Notes under the pieces: generated by a model | What the model was told of the DNA's origin: nothing | The model's input: only the letters and a program-made list of their open reading frames with translations | The model's database searches: none | Assembly (NCBI GenBank): GCA_900553985.1 | Contig: USFW01000004.1 | Location: 30,172 to 94,171, forward strand | Reading direction: 5' to 3' | From: an uncultured Clostridium sp. | GTDB taxonomy: Bacteria; Bacillota; Clostridia; TANB77; CAG-508 | Length of the DNA stretch: 64,000 nt | Made by a program: the position numbers and the translations under genes | In this document: in pieces, positions 56,701 through 63,745 of the stretch | Layout of the letters: every line of letters starts with the position of its first letter | How positions within the stretch are numbered: the first letter of the stretch is position 1

Positions 56701-57088
56701 TTTTTACTTTTAATTTTATTTGCAAAAACTCTTCTGGATTAATTGTTCCTGCTTTTTTTATTAACACAAATTCATTATTTTCATTATTATACTCGAAGTT
56801 TGTCCACATATTTTTTGTTTCAAAACTCTTTGTTTCTAATTCGTAAAAAACATTTTTGTCATATTGAATTTGTCCTTTATATGCATATAACCCATCTTCA
56901 ATTTCTTGAAAATCTTTCATTTCTAAGTTAAGAATAATTTCTTCTTCCTTAATTGCTTGAATTTCTGTTTTGTTTGCTGTTAATTTCGTGTTTAAGCTTT
57001 CTGCAAAAACTGTTGTTGTGCTAAATAAAATTGTGCTCATTATTATCATAGTGATGCATAATTTTTTTAATTTCATTTTCTGTTCCAT
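47759..57088 (-). CDS. Giant M26-type zinc metalloprotease with cohesin-, dockerin-, Ig- and GLUG-like modules
   Basis: This is a 3109-residue surface protein. Signal peptide 1-30; cohesin-like domain about 31-165; Asn/Gln/Gly linker 170-225; LPXTG-like IPKTG at about 229, followed by a membrane helix and KYKK; a second hydrophobic segment about 272-290; a dockerin-like pair of Ca loops (NDDGLIDYTDVELI, NNDQKITVTDLTLL) about 300-355; many Ig-like repeats to about 1290; GLUG repeats about 1370-1480; the M26 catalytic region with WTHETGHNQT (HExxH at 2092-2096); more GLUG repeats about 2440-2580. An early sorting motif between two membrane helices is known in streptococcal IgA1/Zmp proteases. 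ATG 57076 has better ribosome-site spacing than 57088. Confidence 0.85.
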   Translation of the reverse strand: MEQKMKLKKLCITMIIMSTILFSTTTVFAESLNTKLTANKTEIQAIKEEEIILNLEMKDFQEIEDGLYAYKGQIQYDKNVFYELETKSFETKNMWTNFEYNNENNEFVLIKKAGTINPEEFLQIKLKVKSNAKAGESNIIIKNQATSQGKKDIEIQDSKIDIKVIQEETNPDGGNKPGTDDSQGNNNQDNNNQENNGNQGNNNQENANGGQENNSQNNQNKPNKPQTDIPKTGLGNTETFIFIAIEIVLLIAIYSFIKYKKIDKKIKAKDKKIIGMILAIILTAQLAGTTYATIIDNSKKGEVNDDGLIDYTDVELIEKHLIGLERLAVHKLENADLNNDQKITVTDLTLLIKKIENKRKYVVELENINTENYYPNKNQEIEISFIGKINYDDTEIKKVIINNAEYEVKRTIEGGNEYKIKINVGNIAEKKELKFSKVILSTDEEVKVDYNFAISVLKEKPFIDEKSYKLEETFEQKANISFELIDAENSITSAQFTAYEKTEGKDKIVVQNAIKSGNNKQEIPVQDGKSYVVKIEVNYNLAPEQLPENEYKGESIIYSKEFTVNLDYKFKISNIQTLKNDVISATFTRGEQIQVLFDSTNVAFETTKNNIFKPAIVTINGKEYKIIEKNNHYITTIDGIENLGNQTITIEKVKLENGKEFTLDKNNNIQVKIEEKKPSITNFEAQESIIDKNIKIKFNIVDEGKSIESAKVIIYDAKKNVIESKDLNLEEIRKGIIETTLKTKNSTKYTAQIVASYRVTDTEISKNKILLEQEIPAIIYADIKQAQIDKTEVEKNEAVNITYEIETNSEQPIEKIRVNSINYKATKLPNGKYKITVQTGNIAQLLNIETTKIIFKDGTEIDSKNTLQVNVLKDIPTISDVKQEDSLGRKEVTLSFSINDIDNSYISGKVQLLNKDQIVEEKEIIKDENGKGRVTFDHVEEGISYTAKVLGTYNRFTATEEYIQKEQLLKQIPITLIHDYKLEVKELKTSSKEKDTIYFNKNEEIILNFTSTNASDFIPENVIINGKTYKTTRKTGTDKYSVILPGYDASGKKEIKIENVVLSNGVELKLINEAKIEIEVLKDKPTITEFSYNEETENQNKIKAKFVLNDNEQTIVNGKIIITDKNKNEIKTQDLQANNNEIIFDKTNSEYYYIKVVADYNLGTDENNSHKSQLLLEKEMEFTIRKIEMKDVLDVYLYRKNGDKIEEVTSLYTYELEKADQFLVKVEMKDMPTFYAPLKGYREENKILKLELDYENVVQYENYMKKDKLEVDYGTVENYKATNNSLANLIKKMRENPNGTYELTRDYDASTISGDNRSLLGADIRFKGTLNGNGHKIYNLSKPIFDYIEGATIKDLVLENIYLSNTNDVTGRGALANETSNSNLKNVHVKDVAITTSLMYSYYGGLTGKVISSTVKECSVTGLNITGPQNTIVGGIGGITGYINSSTIENCYVIGSIAGNTEMGGIAGLVDRYVSEQSYIKNCIAKVNIDATGGPYGVGGIVGFAKDATQIKLKQNISFATGKNSHKLYGANASLDIFTKNYVMEESTLTDNNNIQIEKISKNDFNEEFCKKQAGLDENIWNLAECSYNKIPTLKNDDPNKAKEETDPKALYIPDKTRLEKMAEYNKEKEILYSNLYKLMPFYDAKYLVLDGTKISKDYVLSKKIIKTVLPYDNKGNLVVAITKESYKNLNSIKVVFDDNTTKNYTLKFKDTYGNIANYHINELNVEYNFDKYIIKQDATIINDLSNYIQNLEYEKDLKGMVALDRGHPAYKEHFNENIRKRENVNNFIYKYLANASGYSITMENEILNTIVKNKLLNSNEIKRILFAYNYYSRFYGINMDGANMLDIMLFKGELYRENTKVNDLISEFWNSKWKNSHMNYQFYRDTLAPRFGIAQIGDFIEYNIKILTDNKNPNDWFTANFKGPLVETQAKGHEESDIDYRAWTQLKKRPEYMLSLLTLPENAGYMISTPTVFFVGSQRVYITDPTNKTQQQTLLNKMQNFANQVATFYGTAAGFIESKYFNNICDIAIDTRFLPGLGEQFNAKTNDLFHKNFNEILNEWSMIGGVGAYAGSQRIYFVVNHALNSYSTWTHETGHNQTARLFFKNNGFRPIGGGASSDGISGSEDYTDGNTSQGAGDGDINFNLSYNYNDNQMVTTNLTPERINSKEKIESYYKRMFETIDFLDYVEAKAFLELTPEEQSKVAVQIYYPNAPKDYSTVGWKTISKEEFEKMNLKTVNDLWDNQITIKPGVTGNTTQTGEGAYGSEGMYIRRWYQPYNENGRTHTYGFKYTAWQMLGIGGYDGGYVTYYSGKSKNDLEAIKKITNDSTMTWEKFKQERYKLMEDSWNKVTYVNADELKETYINALKIDAQNGDRNVTNSTNVRRRNYHYVKRITDDFRQEVLNGENETNKVHIKSAKEFKQKLKENPSGYYVLDNDIDVSSLTGENAIIDGNFIGKIDGQGHKITGNTLPIFDTLKLAHISNLKLENSKISNTVADVGALARKAEYSEIENVIGNKIEVISTNKQIGGLIGSMTNSSITNTHITDATISGNTRVGMIAGYLGQSQIQESSANGKVKSKGNAIGGLIGEVHNRSIILNSYSIGNVQGNTNIGGLIGLLTNSSVTKSFSNATVNGTNAVAGFIGKSTNNSTVQNNISLGNQYKQYKFDGATEKEQLSNYKGNYEYEDNTGTSTLERKDINFDGKIKVATKSEITNQNFYKNTLGWNEKVWDFTGIVNEEVPRLKNLDPNKNIPIILRENINSVDEFIEKLSTKPDGRYTLTKDLDFSGKTYNLGSSVIAGTFFGVIDGNGHTIKNLSNASIFEQFSGTAQNLNIENFQHGIVWNKPPYTQYIDTWNSDKTQNNVAAFTKKSTEAKFYNMRFNKIIMTGNNNIAVITVNDKDSVFEKINVTEAFIMTESKIANCGNKSSTFISEKTGGSIKNCYVQGEMHTAGSESGSVIGLSHGGIKIENVVANIIGRGYKEETAKNSGLFIGKIEGKTEIKNSISIGKTLYDILLNKFAMIPNAANIEFITNCYENADEQGISNRNGTNIKEVTKEQLLSKEFYKNILHLDESIWDLDNIEERNYSESPFPYSPDPTKFPKIIDFGGLRK

Positions 57089-57188
57089 CCCTTCTTTCTT
57101 TATTTTTTTAGATAATATATTGTATCATATTTATAATATTTTTTTCTACTACTTTTGACTTTTTTCTTCATGTTTTTTTCTGGATAAA

Positions 57189-57249
57189 ATAAGTATTTCA
57201 AAATTCCCAAATAATGATTATCATCATTTCCAGTAGCAAAAATACTTAT
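57189..57249 (-). promoter_or_regulatory. Structured leader with palindrome upstream of the giant protease
   Basis: A 10-bp stem (57189-57198 with 57240-57249, ATAAGTATTT/AAATACTTAT) encloses the palindrome AATGATTATCATCATT (57213-57228), which resembles half of a Fur-type box. It is the transcribed leader of the protease gene, so it could be an operator or an RNA switch. Confidence 0.4.
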
Positions 57250-57269
57250 CTAATAAAATTTTTTTACAC

Positions 57270-57310
57270 AAAAAAAGAACTAGATTACTATTATAGGAGA
57301 AATCTAGTTC
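57270..57310 (-). terminator. Promoter-proximal intrinsic terminator in the protease leader
   Basis: GAACTAGATT (57277-57286) pairs with AATCTAGTTC (57301-57310). On the minus strand the hairpin is followed by seven T. It starts about 40 nt after the predicted transcription start and ~180 nt before the protease ATG. No gene ends there, so it looks like an attenuator. Confidence 0.6.
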
Positions 57311-57355
57311 AATAAACGAAAATAAATATATATAAATATATGATTTATTAATGGA

Positions 57356-57384
57356 ATTGTAGCAAAAAAAATCTTGCAAGTCAA
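57356..57384 (-). promoter_or_regulatory. Promoter for the giant protease leader
   Basis: On the minus strand TTGACT (57384-57379), 17 nt, TACAAT (57361-57356). It is followed at about 40 nt by an intrinsic terminator. The 57385-57627 stretch between this promoter and the divergent aminopeptidase gene is A/T-rich without a gene. Confidence 0.65.
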
Positions 57385-57627
57385 TAAAAATAAAGAAAAT
57401 TTAAAAATATATCTACTTCTAATTGAATAAAAAAACTCAAAATTGAAAAAATAGTAAAATACTAGAAAATTATTGACTATAATGATATACTATAAAACAG
57501 TTAAGAAAATCCACATTAATATTTTTAATAAACTATTTTACCTAATGTATATATAAAAACTGTATTAAAGCAATACAATATTAATTATTTTTTCTTAGAC
57601 AATATTAATAAAAATTGGAGGTATAAA

Positions 57628-59025
57628 ATGAGTGAAGAATTAAAAGATAAACTTTTTAACAAAAAAGAAAATGGTTGGAAAGATTTGAATGATGAAGAAA
57701 AAAACAAAATATTTGAATTTTCTGATAATTATATGAGTTTTTTAAATGTTTCTAAAACTGAAAGAGAATTTATTAAAAATGCAAGAAAATTAGCTGATGA
57801 AAATGGATATAAGGATATTATGGAGTTTGATTCATTAAAACCAGGAGATAAAATCTATTTTATCAATAGAGAAAAAAGTATGTATTTAGCAATTATTGGA
57901 ACTGAGCCTATTGAAAACGGTTTACACATTATAGGTTCTCATGTTGATTCTCCTAGATTAGATTTAAAGCCTAATCCTTTGTGTGAAGATACTGAATTAG
58001 CTTATTTTAAAACTCATTATTATGGTGGTATTAAAAAATATCAATGGACTACAATCCCACTTGCAATTCATGGAAGAATAGTAAAACCAAATGGTGAAAA
58101 AATAGATATTTGTATAGGTGAAGATTCAGCAGATCCAATTTTCACAATAACAGATTTATTACCTCATTTAGCGCAAGATCAAATGCAAAAGAAATTAAAA
58201 GATGGAATCGATGGAGAAGATTTAAAACTATTAGTTGGAAGCATTCCTTTTGGTAACGAAAAGGGAACTGATTTAGTAAAATTAAATATATTAAATATAT
58301 TAAATCAAAAATATGGTATTACCGAAGCTGATTTATCTAGTTCAGAAATAGAATTAGTTCCAGAATTTAAAGCTAGAAGTTTAGGATTTGATAGTGGTTT
58401 AATTGCAGCTTACGGTCAAGATGATAAGGTTTGTGCCTATACATCACTTATGGCTATGATGGAATTAGATAATGTAAAAAATACAGCTGTTTGTATTTTA
58501 TCTGATAAAGAAGAAATAGGTAGTATGGGAAATACAGGTATGGAGTCTCATATGTTTGACTTCTTTGTTTCAGAAATATTAAATAAAATAGGTGTTAATA
58601 AACCCAATTTATTAGATAGAGTATTTTGTTTTTCAAAAATGCTATCTTCTGATGTTGATGCAGGATATGATCCAATTTATGCATCTGTTTCTGATAGAGA
58701 AAATGCAGGTTTTCTAGGTAAAGGTATTAGCTTGAATAAATATACAGGTGCTAGAGGAAAATCTGGTGCTTCTGATGCAAACGCAGAATATGTTGCTTGG
58801 ATTAGAAGTCTTTTAGAGAAAAACGATATTAAATATCAAATTGCTGAACTTGGAAAAGTTGATATTGGAGGTGGAGGCACTATTGCATATATAATTGCAA
58901 ATAAAGGTGCTGATGTAATTGACTTAGGTGTTCCTGTTTTATCAATGCATGCTCCATATGAAGTTACTAGTAAATATGACGTATATTCTGCTTATAGAAC
59001 TTATAAGGCTTTTTGGCAAGAATAA
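57628..59025 (+). CDS. M18-family aminopeptidase
   Basis: This 465-residue cytoplasmic zinc aminopeptidase releases N-terminal residues, often acidic or hydrophobic, from peptides. Metal-site motifs in order are: HIIGSHVDSPRLDLKP (His, Asp), SLGFDSGLIAAYGQDDKVCAYTSL (bridging Asp), LSDKEEIGSMGNTGMES (Glu-Glu), SSDVDAGYDP and VPVLSMHAPYEVTSKYDVY (terminal His). Length matches bacterial M18 enzymes. GGAGG lies 6 nt before ATG. It is transcribed divergently from the giant protease, possibly just a neighbour. Confidence 0.93.
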   Translation: MSEELKDKLFNKKENGWKDLNDEEKNKIFEFSDNYMSFLNVSKTEREFIKNARKLADENGYKDIMEFDSLKPGDKIYFINREKSMYLAIIGTEPIENGLHIIGSHVDSPRLDLKPNPLCEDTELAYFKTHYYGGIKKYQWTTIPLAIHGRIVKPNGEKIDICIGEDSADPIFTITDLLPHLAQDQMQKKLKDGIDGEDLKLLVGSIPFGNEKGTDLVKLNILNILNQKYGITEADLSSSEIELVPEFKARSLGFDSGLIAAYGQDDKVCAYTSLMAMMELDNVKNTAVCILSDKEEIGSMGNTGMESHMFDFFVSEILNKIGVNKPNLLDRVFCFSKMLSSDVDAGYDPIYASVSDRENAGFLGKGISLNKYTGARGKSGASDANAEYVAWIRSLLEKNDIKYQIAELGKVDIGGGGTIAYIIANKGADVIDLGVPVLSMHAPYEVTSKYDVYSAYRTYKAFWQE

Positions 59026-59109
59026 TCTGTAACAATCTTTATAAGTCTTTAAGATAATAATATTTAAATTATTTTATATAGTATATTTGCTTGTTTTTCT
59101 AAAGATATA

Positions 59110-59176
59110 AAAAGTACAAGAACTATAATATTTAAATTTTTACTAAAATAAATATTTAGTACTTGTACTTTTATTT
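59110..59176. terminator. Terminator between the aminopeptidase and the XRE regulator
   Basis: AAAAGTACAAG (59110-59120) and CTTGTACTTTT (59162-59172) are 11-bp complements around a long A/T loop with its own inverted repeat, serving convergent genes. Confidence 0.6.
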
Positions 59177-59526
59177 TATATATTTTCTTCGTAATTGCAC
59201 ATTAAATCAATAATTCCATCAACAAAAGTTATTTGTTTTGGAGATAATTTTTCCAATTTATTGCTTATTTCTATTTTATCAATAACCTCTTTGTTAGTTA
59301 TAAACTCACTAAAGATTATATTTGGAGAAATCCCTAATAAATTCATACAATTAATTAGAGTTTGCCTTTTTATTCCACTATAGCCATTTTCAAGTCTTGA
59401 TACATATTTAATTGATATCCCTAATTCTTCTGATAATTCTGCTTGTGTAATCCCTCTTTTTATTCTATATTCTCTAATTATTTTTCCAAAAAACTTATCA
59501 ATTTCTAATTTTGAAAAAGAATCCAT
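59176..59526 (-). CDS. XRE-family transcriptional regulator
   Basis: This ~116-residue protein has an N-terminal helix-turn-helix (IIREYRIKRGITQAELSEELGI, SIKYVSRLENGYSGIKRQTLI) and a helical tail ending SPKQITFVDGIIDLMCNYEENI. I chose ATG 59526 because GGGAGG precedes it by 9 nt; the ORF opens 27 codons earlier without such a site. The divergent 59527-59760 region contains repeated AGTATNA-TTATAAGTATAAC / AGTATCACTATTAGTTATAC motifs that may be its operators and would also control the small ORF at 59761. Confidence 0.8.
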   Translation of the reverse strand: MDSFSKLEIDKFFGKIIREYRIKRGITQAELSEELGISIKYVSRLENGYSGIKRQTLINCMNLLGISPNIIFSEFITNKEVIDKIEISNKLEKLSPKQITFVDGIIDLMCNYEENI

Positions 59527-59760
59527 AATAGTTATCCTCCCATAAAAAGTATCATTATAAGTATAACAATCATTCTCGAAACCTAAAACATATAAAAAAT
59601 GCAACAATTTATTTTACAAAATATTACATTTTTCGGCTATAGCACTTGAAAACTATGCTAAAAAATGGTATATTGTTACAAGCTCAGAGTATCACTATTA
59701 GTTATACCTGTTTTTTTAAAGATATATTCTGGAAAAATTTGTATGTAAAAGGAGAATATT

Positions 59761-59913
59761 ATGATAAGTAATGAATACTACTTAAATTTTTTAAAATCTA
59801 TAATTTCATGTGTTAATAATGGTGATTACTATTCCATAAAAGAACTTTCTATATTAGAAATGGAAAAAATAAAAAAAATTTATATTTCTGGTAAAAATGA
59901 TTCTAAAAATTGA
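59761..59913 (+). CDS. 50-aa small protein next to the XRE regulator
   Basis: It starts ISNEYYLNFLKSIISCVNNG and continues YYSIKELSILEMEKIKKIYI, a compact helical protein with no family I recognise. AAAGGAG lies 7 nt before the ATG. It is divergent from the XRE gene and shares its control region, so regulation by that protein is likely. A terminator at 59971 ends the unit. Confidence 0.55.
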   Translation: MISNEYYLNFLKSIISCVNNGDYYSIKELSILEMEKIKKIYISGKNDSKN

Positions 59914-59970
59914 AATAATGTTTCAAGAATATTTAACATTTAATAATATTTTTCATTCTGTAAAATAACA

Positions 59971-60004
59971 AAAAATCCTAAAATAGAATTATTTTAGGAT
60001 TTTT
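59971..60004. terminator. Terminator shared by the 50-aa ORF and tRNA-Arg(TCT)
   Basis: AAAAATCCTAAAATA pairs perfectly with TATTTTAGGATTTTT (15 bp, 4-nt loop). Confidence 0.85.
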
Positions 60005-60015
60005 ATTTATAAGAA

Positions 60016-60092
60016 TGGTGGGCCAAGAGAGATTCGAACTCCCGACCCCACGCTTAGAAGGCGTGTGCTCTATCCAACTGAGCTATTGACCC
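60016..60092 (-). tRNA. tRNA-Arg (TCT), CCA encoded
   Basis: The minus strand folds with anticodon loop CTTCTAA and acceptor GGGTCAA/TTGGCCC. It reads AGA and AGG, the main arginine codons of this A/T-rich genome. The 260 bp to its right hold no gene before the small-ORF promoter (TATAAT at 60316). Confidence 0.95.
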
Positions 60093-60352
60093 ATTTCTTA
60101 ACAACATAATAATATTATCACAAAAATTTATAACTGTCAATAATTTTTTTGAAATTTTGTTGCATTTTAATAAAAAATTCAACAAGTTTTAAATTTTTAA
60201 TATTATTTTGATAAATATTACATGGTTTTTATAAATTTTGCATAATTTTGGATCGTTTTATATACTATATTTTAGTTTTGATAAAAAGTAAATTTAATTT
60301 TATGTAAATTCATGCTATAATGTAATTATCTTTTTATAAGGAGGGCATCTTT

Positions 60353-60520
60353 ATGCATATTTTAATTAAAAACATGGTTCAAAAAAGTGGGATTCGGAAT
60401 ACTTTAAATTATCTTTTGACTGAAAACTTCTCTGATTCACAATTAGAAGATTTAGAAAGTCATCATATTTTAAATCATGGTATTCCTTCTATGTCTGTTC
60501 TTTGCTTTTTTGAAAAATAA
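60353..60520 (+). CDS. 55-aa small protein with strong expression signals
   Basis: MHILIKNMVQKSGIRNTLNY, LLTENFSDSQLEDLESHHIL and HGIPSMSVLCFFEK make a helical protein with a hydrophobic end; I recognise no family. AAGGAGG is 7 nt before ATG, TATAAT lies at 60316, and a strong terminator follows directly, so it is a complete single-gene unit like the 53-aa ORF at 8103. Codon 15 is CGG, rare in this genome. Confidence 0.6.
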   Translation: MHILIKNMVQKSGIRNTLNYLLTENFSDSQLEDLESHHILNHGIPSMSVLCFFEK

Positions 60521-60526
60521 GTTTTT

Positions 60527-60562
60527 CCCAGAAGGTTTTCTTTTTTACCTTCTGGGTTTTTT
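60527..60562 (+). terminator. Strong terminator after the 55-aa ORF
   Basis: CCCAGAAGGT pairs with ACCTTCTGGG (10 bp, 10-nt loop), followed by TTTTTTCTTTTT. Confidence 0.9.
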
Positions 60563-60608
60563 CTTTTTAGAACCTCTCCCTATTAATTAACTTAATACCT
60601 TTTTTATA

Positions 60609-61764
60609 TTAATATTGCTTTTTTATTAACTTAATTTGAACTTGCTTATTTATTTTTCCTCTTACCACATCTAATGTAACTTCCTCTCCTGGTTTTTTAG
60701 AGTAAATATGTTTTCGTAAATCATTCATTGTATTTAACTCAACATTATCTATTTTTCTAATTATATCACCTACTTTTAATTCTGTATTCTCTGCTGCACC
60801 TCTCTTTAATATATCTGCTACATATATTCCTTTATTTAAATTAATATTATTAGTTTTATTCAAATATGGTATTACTTCTCTATCATATGCATAAATTCCT
60901 ATACTAGCCTCTTCAAACTCCCCTGTATTTTTATAACTTTCTATAATTGGTTTTACTATATTTATTGGAATTGCAAATCCAATTCCTTCTGCTGATGATA
61001 TTTTTACTGTATTTATACCTATTACTTCTCCATTTGGGGAAATTAAAGGCCCTCCACTATTTCCGAGGATTTATTGTTGCATCTGTTTGTATTAAATCTG
61101 TCATATATGAGGATTTGTCTTTATCTTCTATTTTTATTGTTCTATTTTTTGCACTTATTATTCCTGATGTAACTGTTCTTCTAAACTCATATCCTATTGG
61201 ATTTCCTATTGCATATACACCTTCACCTACTCTTATTTTATCAGAATCTCCAAGTGTTACACATTTTAAGTTATTAGCACTTATTTTTACTAAAGACAAA
61301 TCTAAGTCTGTATCACTCCATACTATTGTCCCATCATAATTTCTTCCATTTTCTAGTGTAACAAAACATTTGCTATATTTACTTCCTGTTACATGTTCAT
61401 TACTTAAAATATATCCATCTTCTGTTACTATAACTCCTGTTCCTAAACCTAATTCATTTTCTGTACTACTTGAAAATATCGATGTTCCTGTATTTTTTAA
61501 TTTTGAAATTCCCACTATACTTTGTGTTGTTTCTTCTATTACATCTGCTATTTTTTCATTGTTTTCTTGTGCATTTTCCACAGTTTGTTCTTTTATTGTG
61601 GATTGTACTTGTTCTGTTTGATAATTACTGTCTTTTATTTCTATTTTGCTATATGTAATATATAAATAAAATAGCAAAATCCATATTAATACTGAAATTA
61701 TAAAAGTAATTATTACCTTTTTTATGCTTTTATTATTTTTTGCTCTTTTACTCAAAAAAATCAC
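60609..61764 (-). CDS. htrA: HtrA/DegP-like serine protease, +1 frameshift before the catalytic Ser
   Basis: This is a membrane-anchored trypsin-fold protease with one PDZ domain, handling misfolded surface proteins. An N-terminal membrane helix at about 16-36 precedes the protease: GTGVIVTEDGYILSNEHV (His), SDTDLDLSLVKI (Asp) and QTDATINPGNSGGPLISPNGEVIGINT (Ser). The PDZ domain (GIYVADILKRGAAENTELKVGDIIRKID) ends the protein. The frame breaks at 61065: CCT-CGG-AAA-TAG as written, but skipping the C of CGG gives Pro-Gly-Asn-Ser-Gly-Gly and reads on to 60609. Otherwise the gene looks intact, about 385 residues. Confidence 0.9.
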
Positions 61765-61956
61765 CTCAAAAATAGTATTAACATTTTTAATGTTTTCTAA
61801 CCTTTTCGAGATGATTTCTTTTTAGTTTTTATTTAGTCTAAATAATTATAAGTATCTTTTTCAATTTTAATTTTTATAATTTACTTTTGTTTTATTTTTT
61901 TAATATATATTTATTAATTTATCTAGCATTTCATTTTAATAAATTTAACTTTTCCC

Positions 61957-63708
61957 CTATGCCTGTCCAATTTTCTTTAATTCTTCATATCTTTTTACTT
62001 TTTGTGTTGTTGTTTTTACGAAAGGTTCTGTTGTTATATCTATATTTTTTATATGTTTGAAAACTGGCAATGTTTTATTTATTTCTTTTATTTCATTCCA
62101 AATAATATTTTTATATTCTTCTTCTTTTTTATCTCCTAATACATCTTTTATTATATCTTTATCATATACTATTTTTGCACATAGCATTGTATCAGTATTA
62201 CTTCTTTCTCTTTGATATACTAAAGATTCTGTTACATATGGTAATTTATTTATTAAAAATTCTATTTCTTGTGGATATACATTTTTTCCATTTTTTAATA
62301 CTATAATATCTTTTTTTCTTCCTGTTATAAATAAAAATCCATCTTTATCTATATATGCATAATCTCCTGTATAGAACCAACCATCTTTTAGAGCTTTTTT
62401 ATTTTCTTCGTCATTTTTGTAATATCCCATCATTACACTTGGACCTTTTACAGCTAATTCTCCTTCTCCATTTTCATCAGGATTTATAATTTTTGCTTCT
62501 AATGTTGGTAATACTAAACCTACTGAACCTGGTCGTTTTTCTTTATCTGTTTCTGCTGAAATTACTGGTGATGTTTCTGTTAATCCATATCCTTGTACTA
62601 AATCTATTCCTAAGTTGTTAAATCCTACTATTGTATCTTTGTTCATTGGAGCTGCTCCATATAGTACTAATCTTAAGTTCCCTCCAAAATTATCTAATAC
62701 TTGTTTGAAAAATACTTTTCTTAAGTCTATCTTGCATTTCAATAATGCATTTGAGATTTTTGACATTGTATTTATTAATTTAGTTTTTCCTTTTTCTTCA
62801 ATTGCTTTTGTTATCTTTTTATACATTGTTTCTAAAACTAATGGAACTGCTACAAATATTGATATTTTGTATTCAGCTAAATTCTTTTGAATATATTTTA
62901 ATCCATCACAAAAGGCAACTGTGCAACCAGAATAAAATCCATATAAGAATGTTATTGTACATTCAAATGTATGGTGTATTGGTAAAAATGATAACAATCT
63001 ATCTGTTGGATATAATTTTACCCAGCAAGCTATATCAGTAAGATTTGCACATATATTTTTTTGTGATAACATTACTGCTTTTGGTTCATTTGTTGTTCCT
63101 GATGTAAATAACATTATTGACATTTCATTTGGATTTACTTTTATTTTGTCATATTTCTTATCTCCACTTTCTACTAATTTATTTCCTTTATTAAGTAAAT
63201 CACTGAATTTTTCAATTTCAATATCTTCTATTTCGTCCATACAAATTAACATATTTAGATTTGTACTATCATCTTTTTTTATTTTTTTCATCACTTCTGC
63301 ATATTTTTTATCAAATACAGCGACTTCTGCTTCACTTCTTTTTACTAGACTTTCTATTTCATTATCTGGTAGAGCCTTGTCCATTGGAACTATTACCATA
63401 TTTCCTGTTGTCGTTGCAAAATATGTTATACACCACTCGTATCTATTATTTCCTATTAAAACTACTCTTTTTCCTTCTAAATTTTTATTTAACAATAATG
63501 TTGAAAATGCTTTTACATCTTTCCCTACTTGCTCATATGTTTTTTCCACATATTCTATTTCTTTTGCTGTATAATCTTTTTTATATGTATATGCTATATT
63601 TTTTGCATAATTTTTTGTAGAATATTCTATCATTTCTCTATATGTTTTTACTTCTCTCGACTCATAAACTTTTCTACTTTCGTTTTTCTCCACGGTTATC
63701 ACCCTCAC
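61957..63708 (-). CDS. AMP-forming acyl-CoA synthetase (FadD/long-chain type)
   Basis: This 583-residue adenylate-forming enzyme activates a fatty acid with ATP and CoA. Motifs in order are: MLFTSGTTNEPKAVMLSQ (P-loop-like, about 210), FLPIHHTFE, GAAPMN, VQGYGLTETSPVIS (A5), DGWFYTGDYAYID (A7), FITGRKKDIIVLKNGKNVYP (A8) and the C-terminal TTTQKVKRYEE with the catalytic Lys (A10). Length fits long-chain enzymes. It is transcribed toward htrA, with 190 bp between. Upstream are A/T-rich tandem repeats. Confidence 0.92.
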   Translation of the reverse strand: MRVITVEKNESRKVYESREVKTYREMIEYSTKNYAKNIAYTYKKDYTAKEIEYVEKTYEQVGKDVKAFSTLLLNKNLEGKRVVLIGNNRYEWCITYFATTTGNMVIVPMDKALPDNEIESLVKRSEAEVAVFDKKYAEVMKKIKKDDSTNLNMLICMDEIEDIEIEKFSDLLNKGNKLVESGDKKYDKIKVNPNEMSIMLFTSGTTNEPKAVMLSQKNICANLTDIACWVKLYPTDRLLSFLPIHHTFECTITFLYGFYSGCTVAFCDGLKYIQKNLAEYKISIFVAVPLVLETMYKKITKAIEEKGKTKLINTMSKISNALLKCKIDLRKVFFKQVLDNFGGNLRLVLYGAAPMNKDTIVGFNNLGIDLVQGYGLTETSPVISAETDKEKRPGSVGLVLPTLEAKIINPDENGEGELAVKGPSVMMGYYKNDEENKKALKDGWFYTGDYAYIDKDGFLFITGRKKDIIVLKNGKNVYPQEIEFLINKLPYVTESLVYQRERSNTDTMLCAKIVYDKDIIKDVLGDKKEEEYKNIIWNEIKEINKTLPVFKHIKNIDITTEPFVKTTTQKVKRYEELKKIGQA

Positions 63709-63745
63709 TTTCTTTATGCCTATTTTATATTAAATCATTTAAAAA

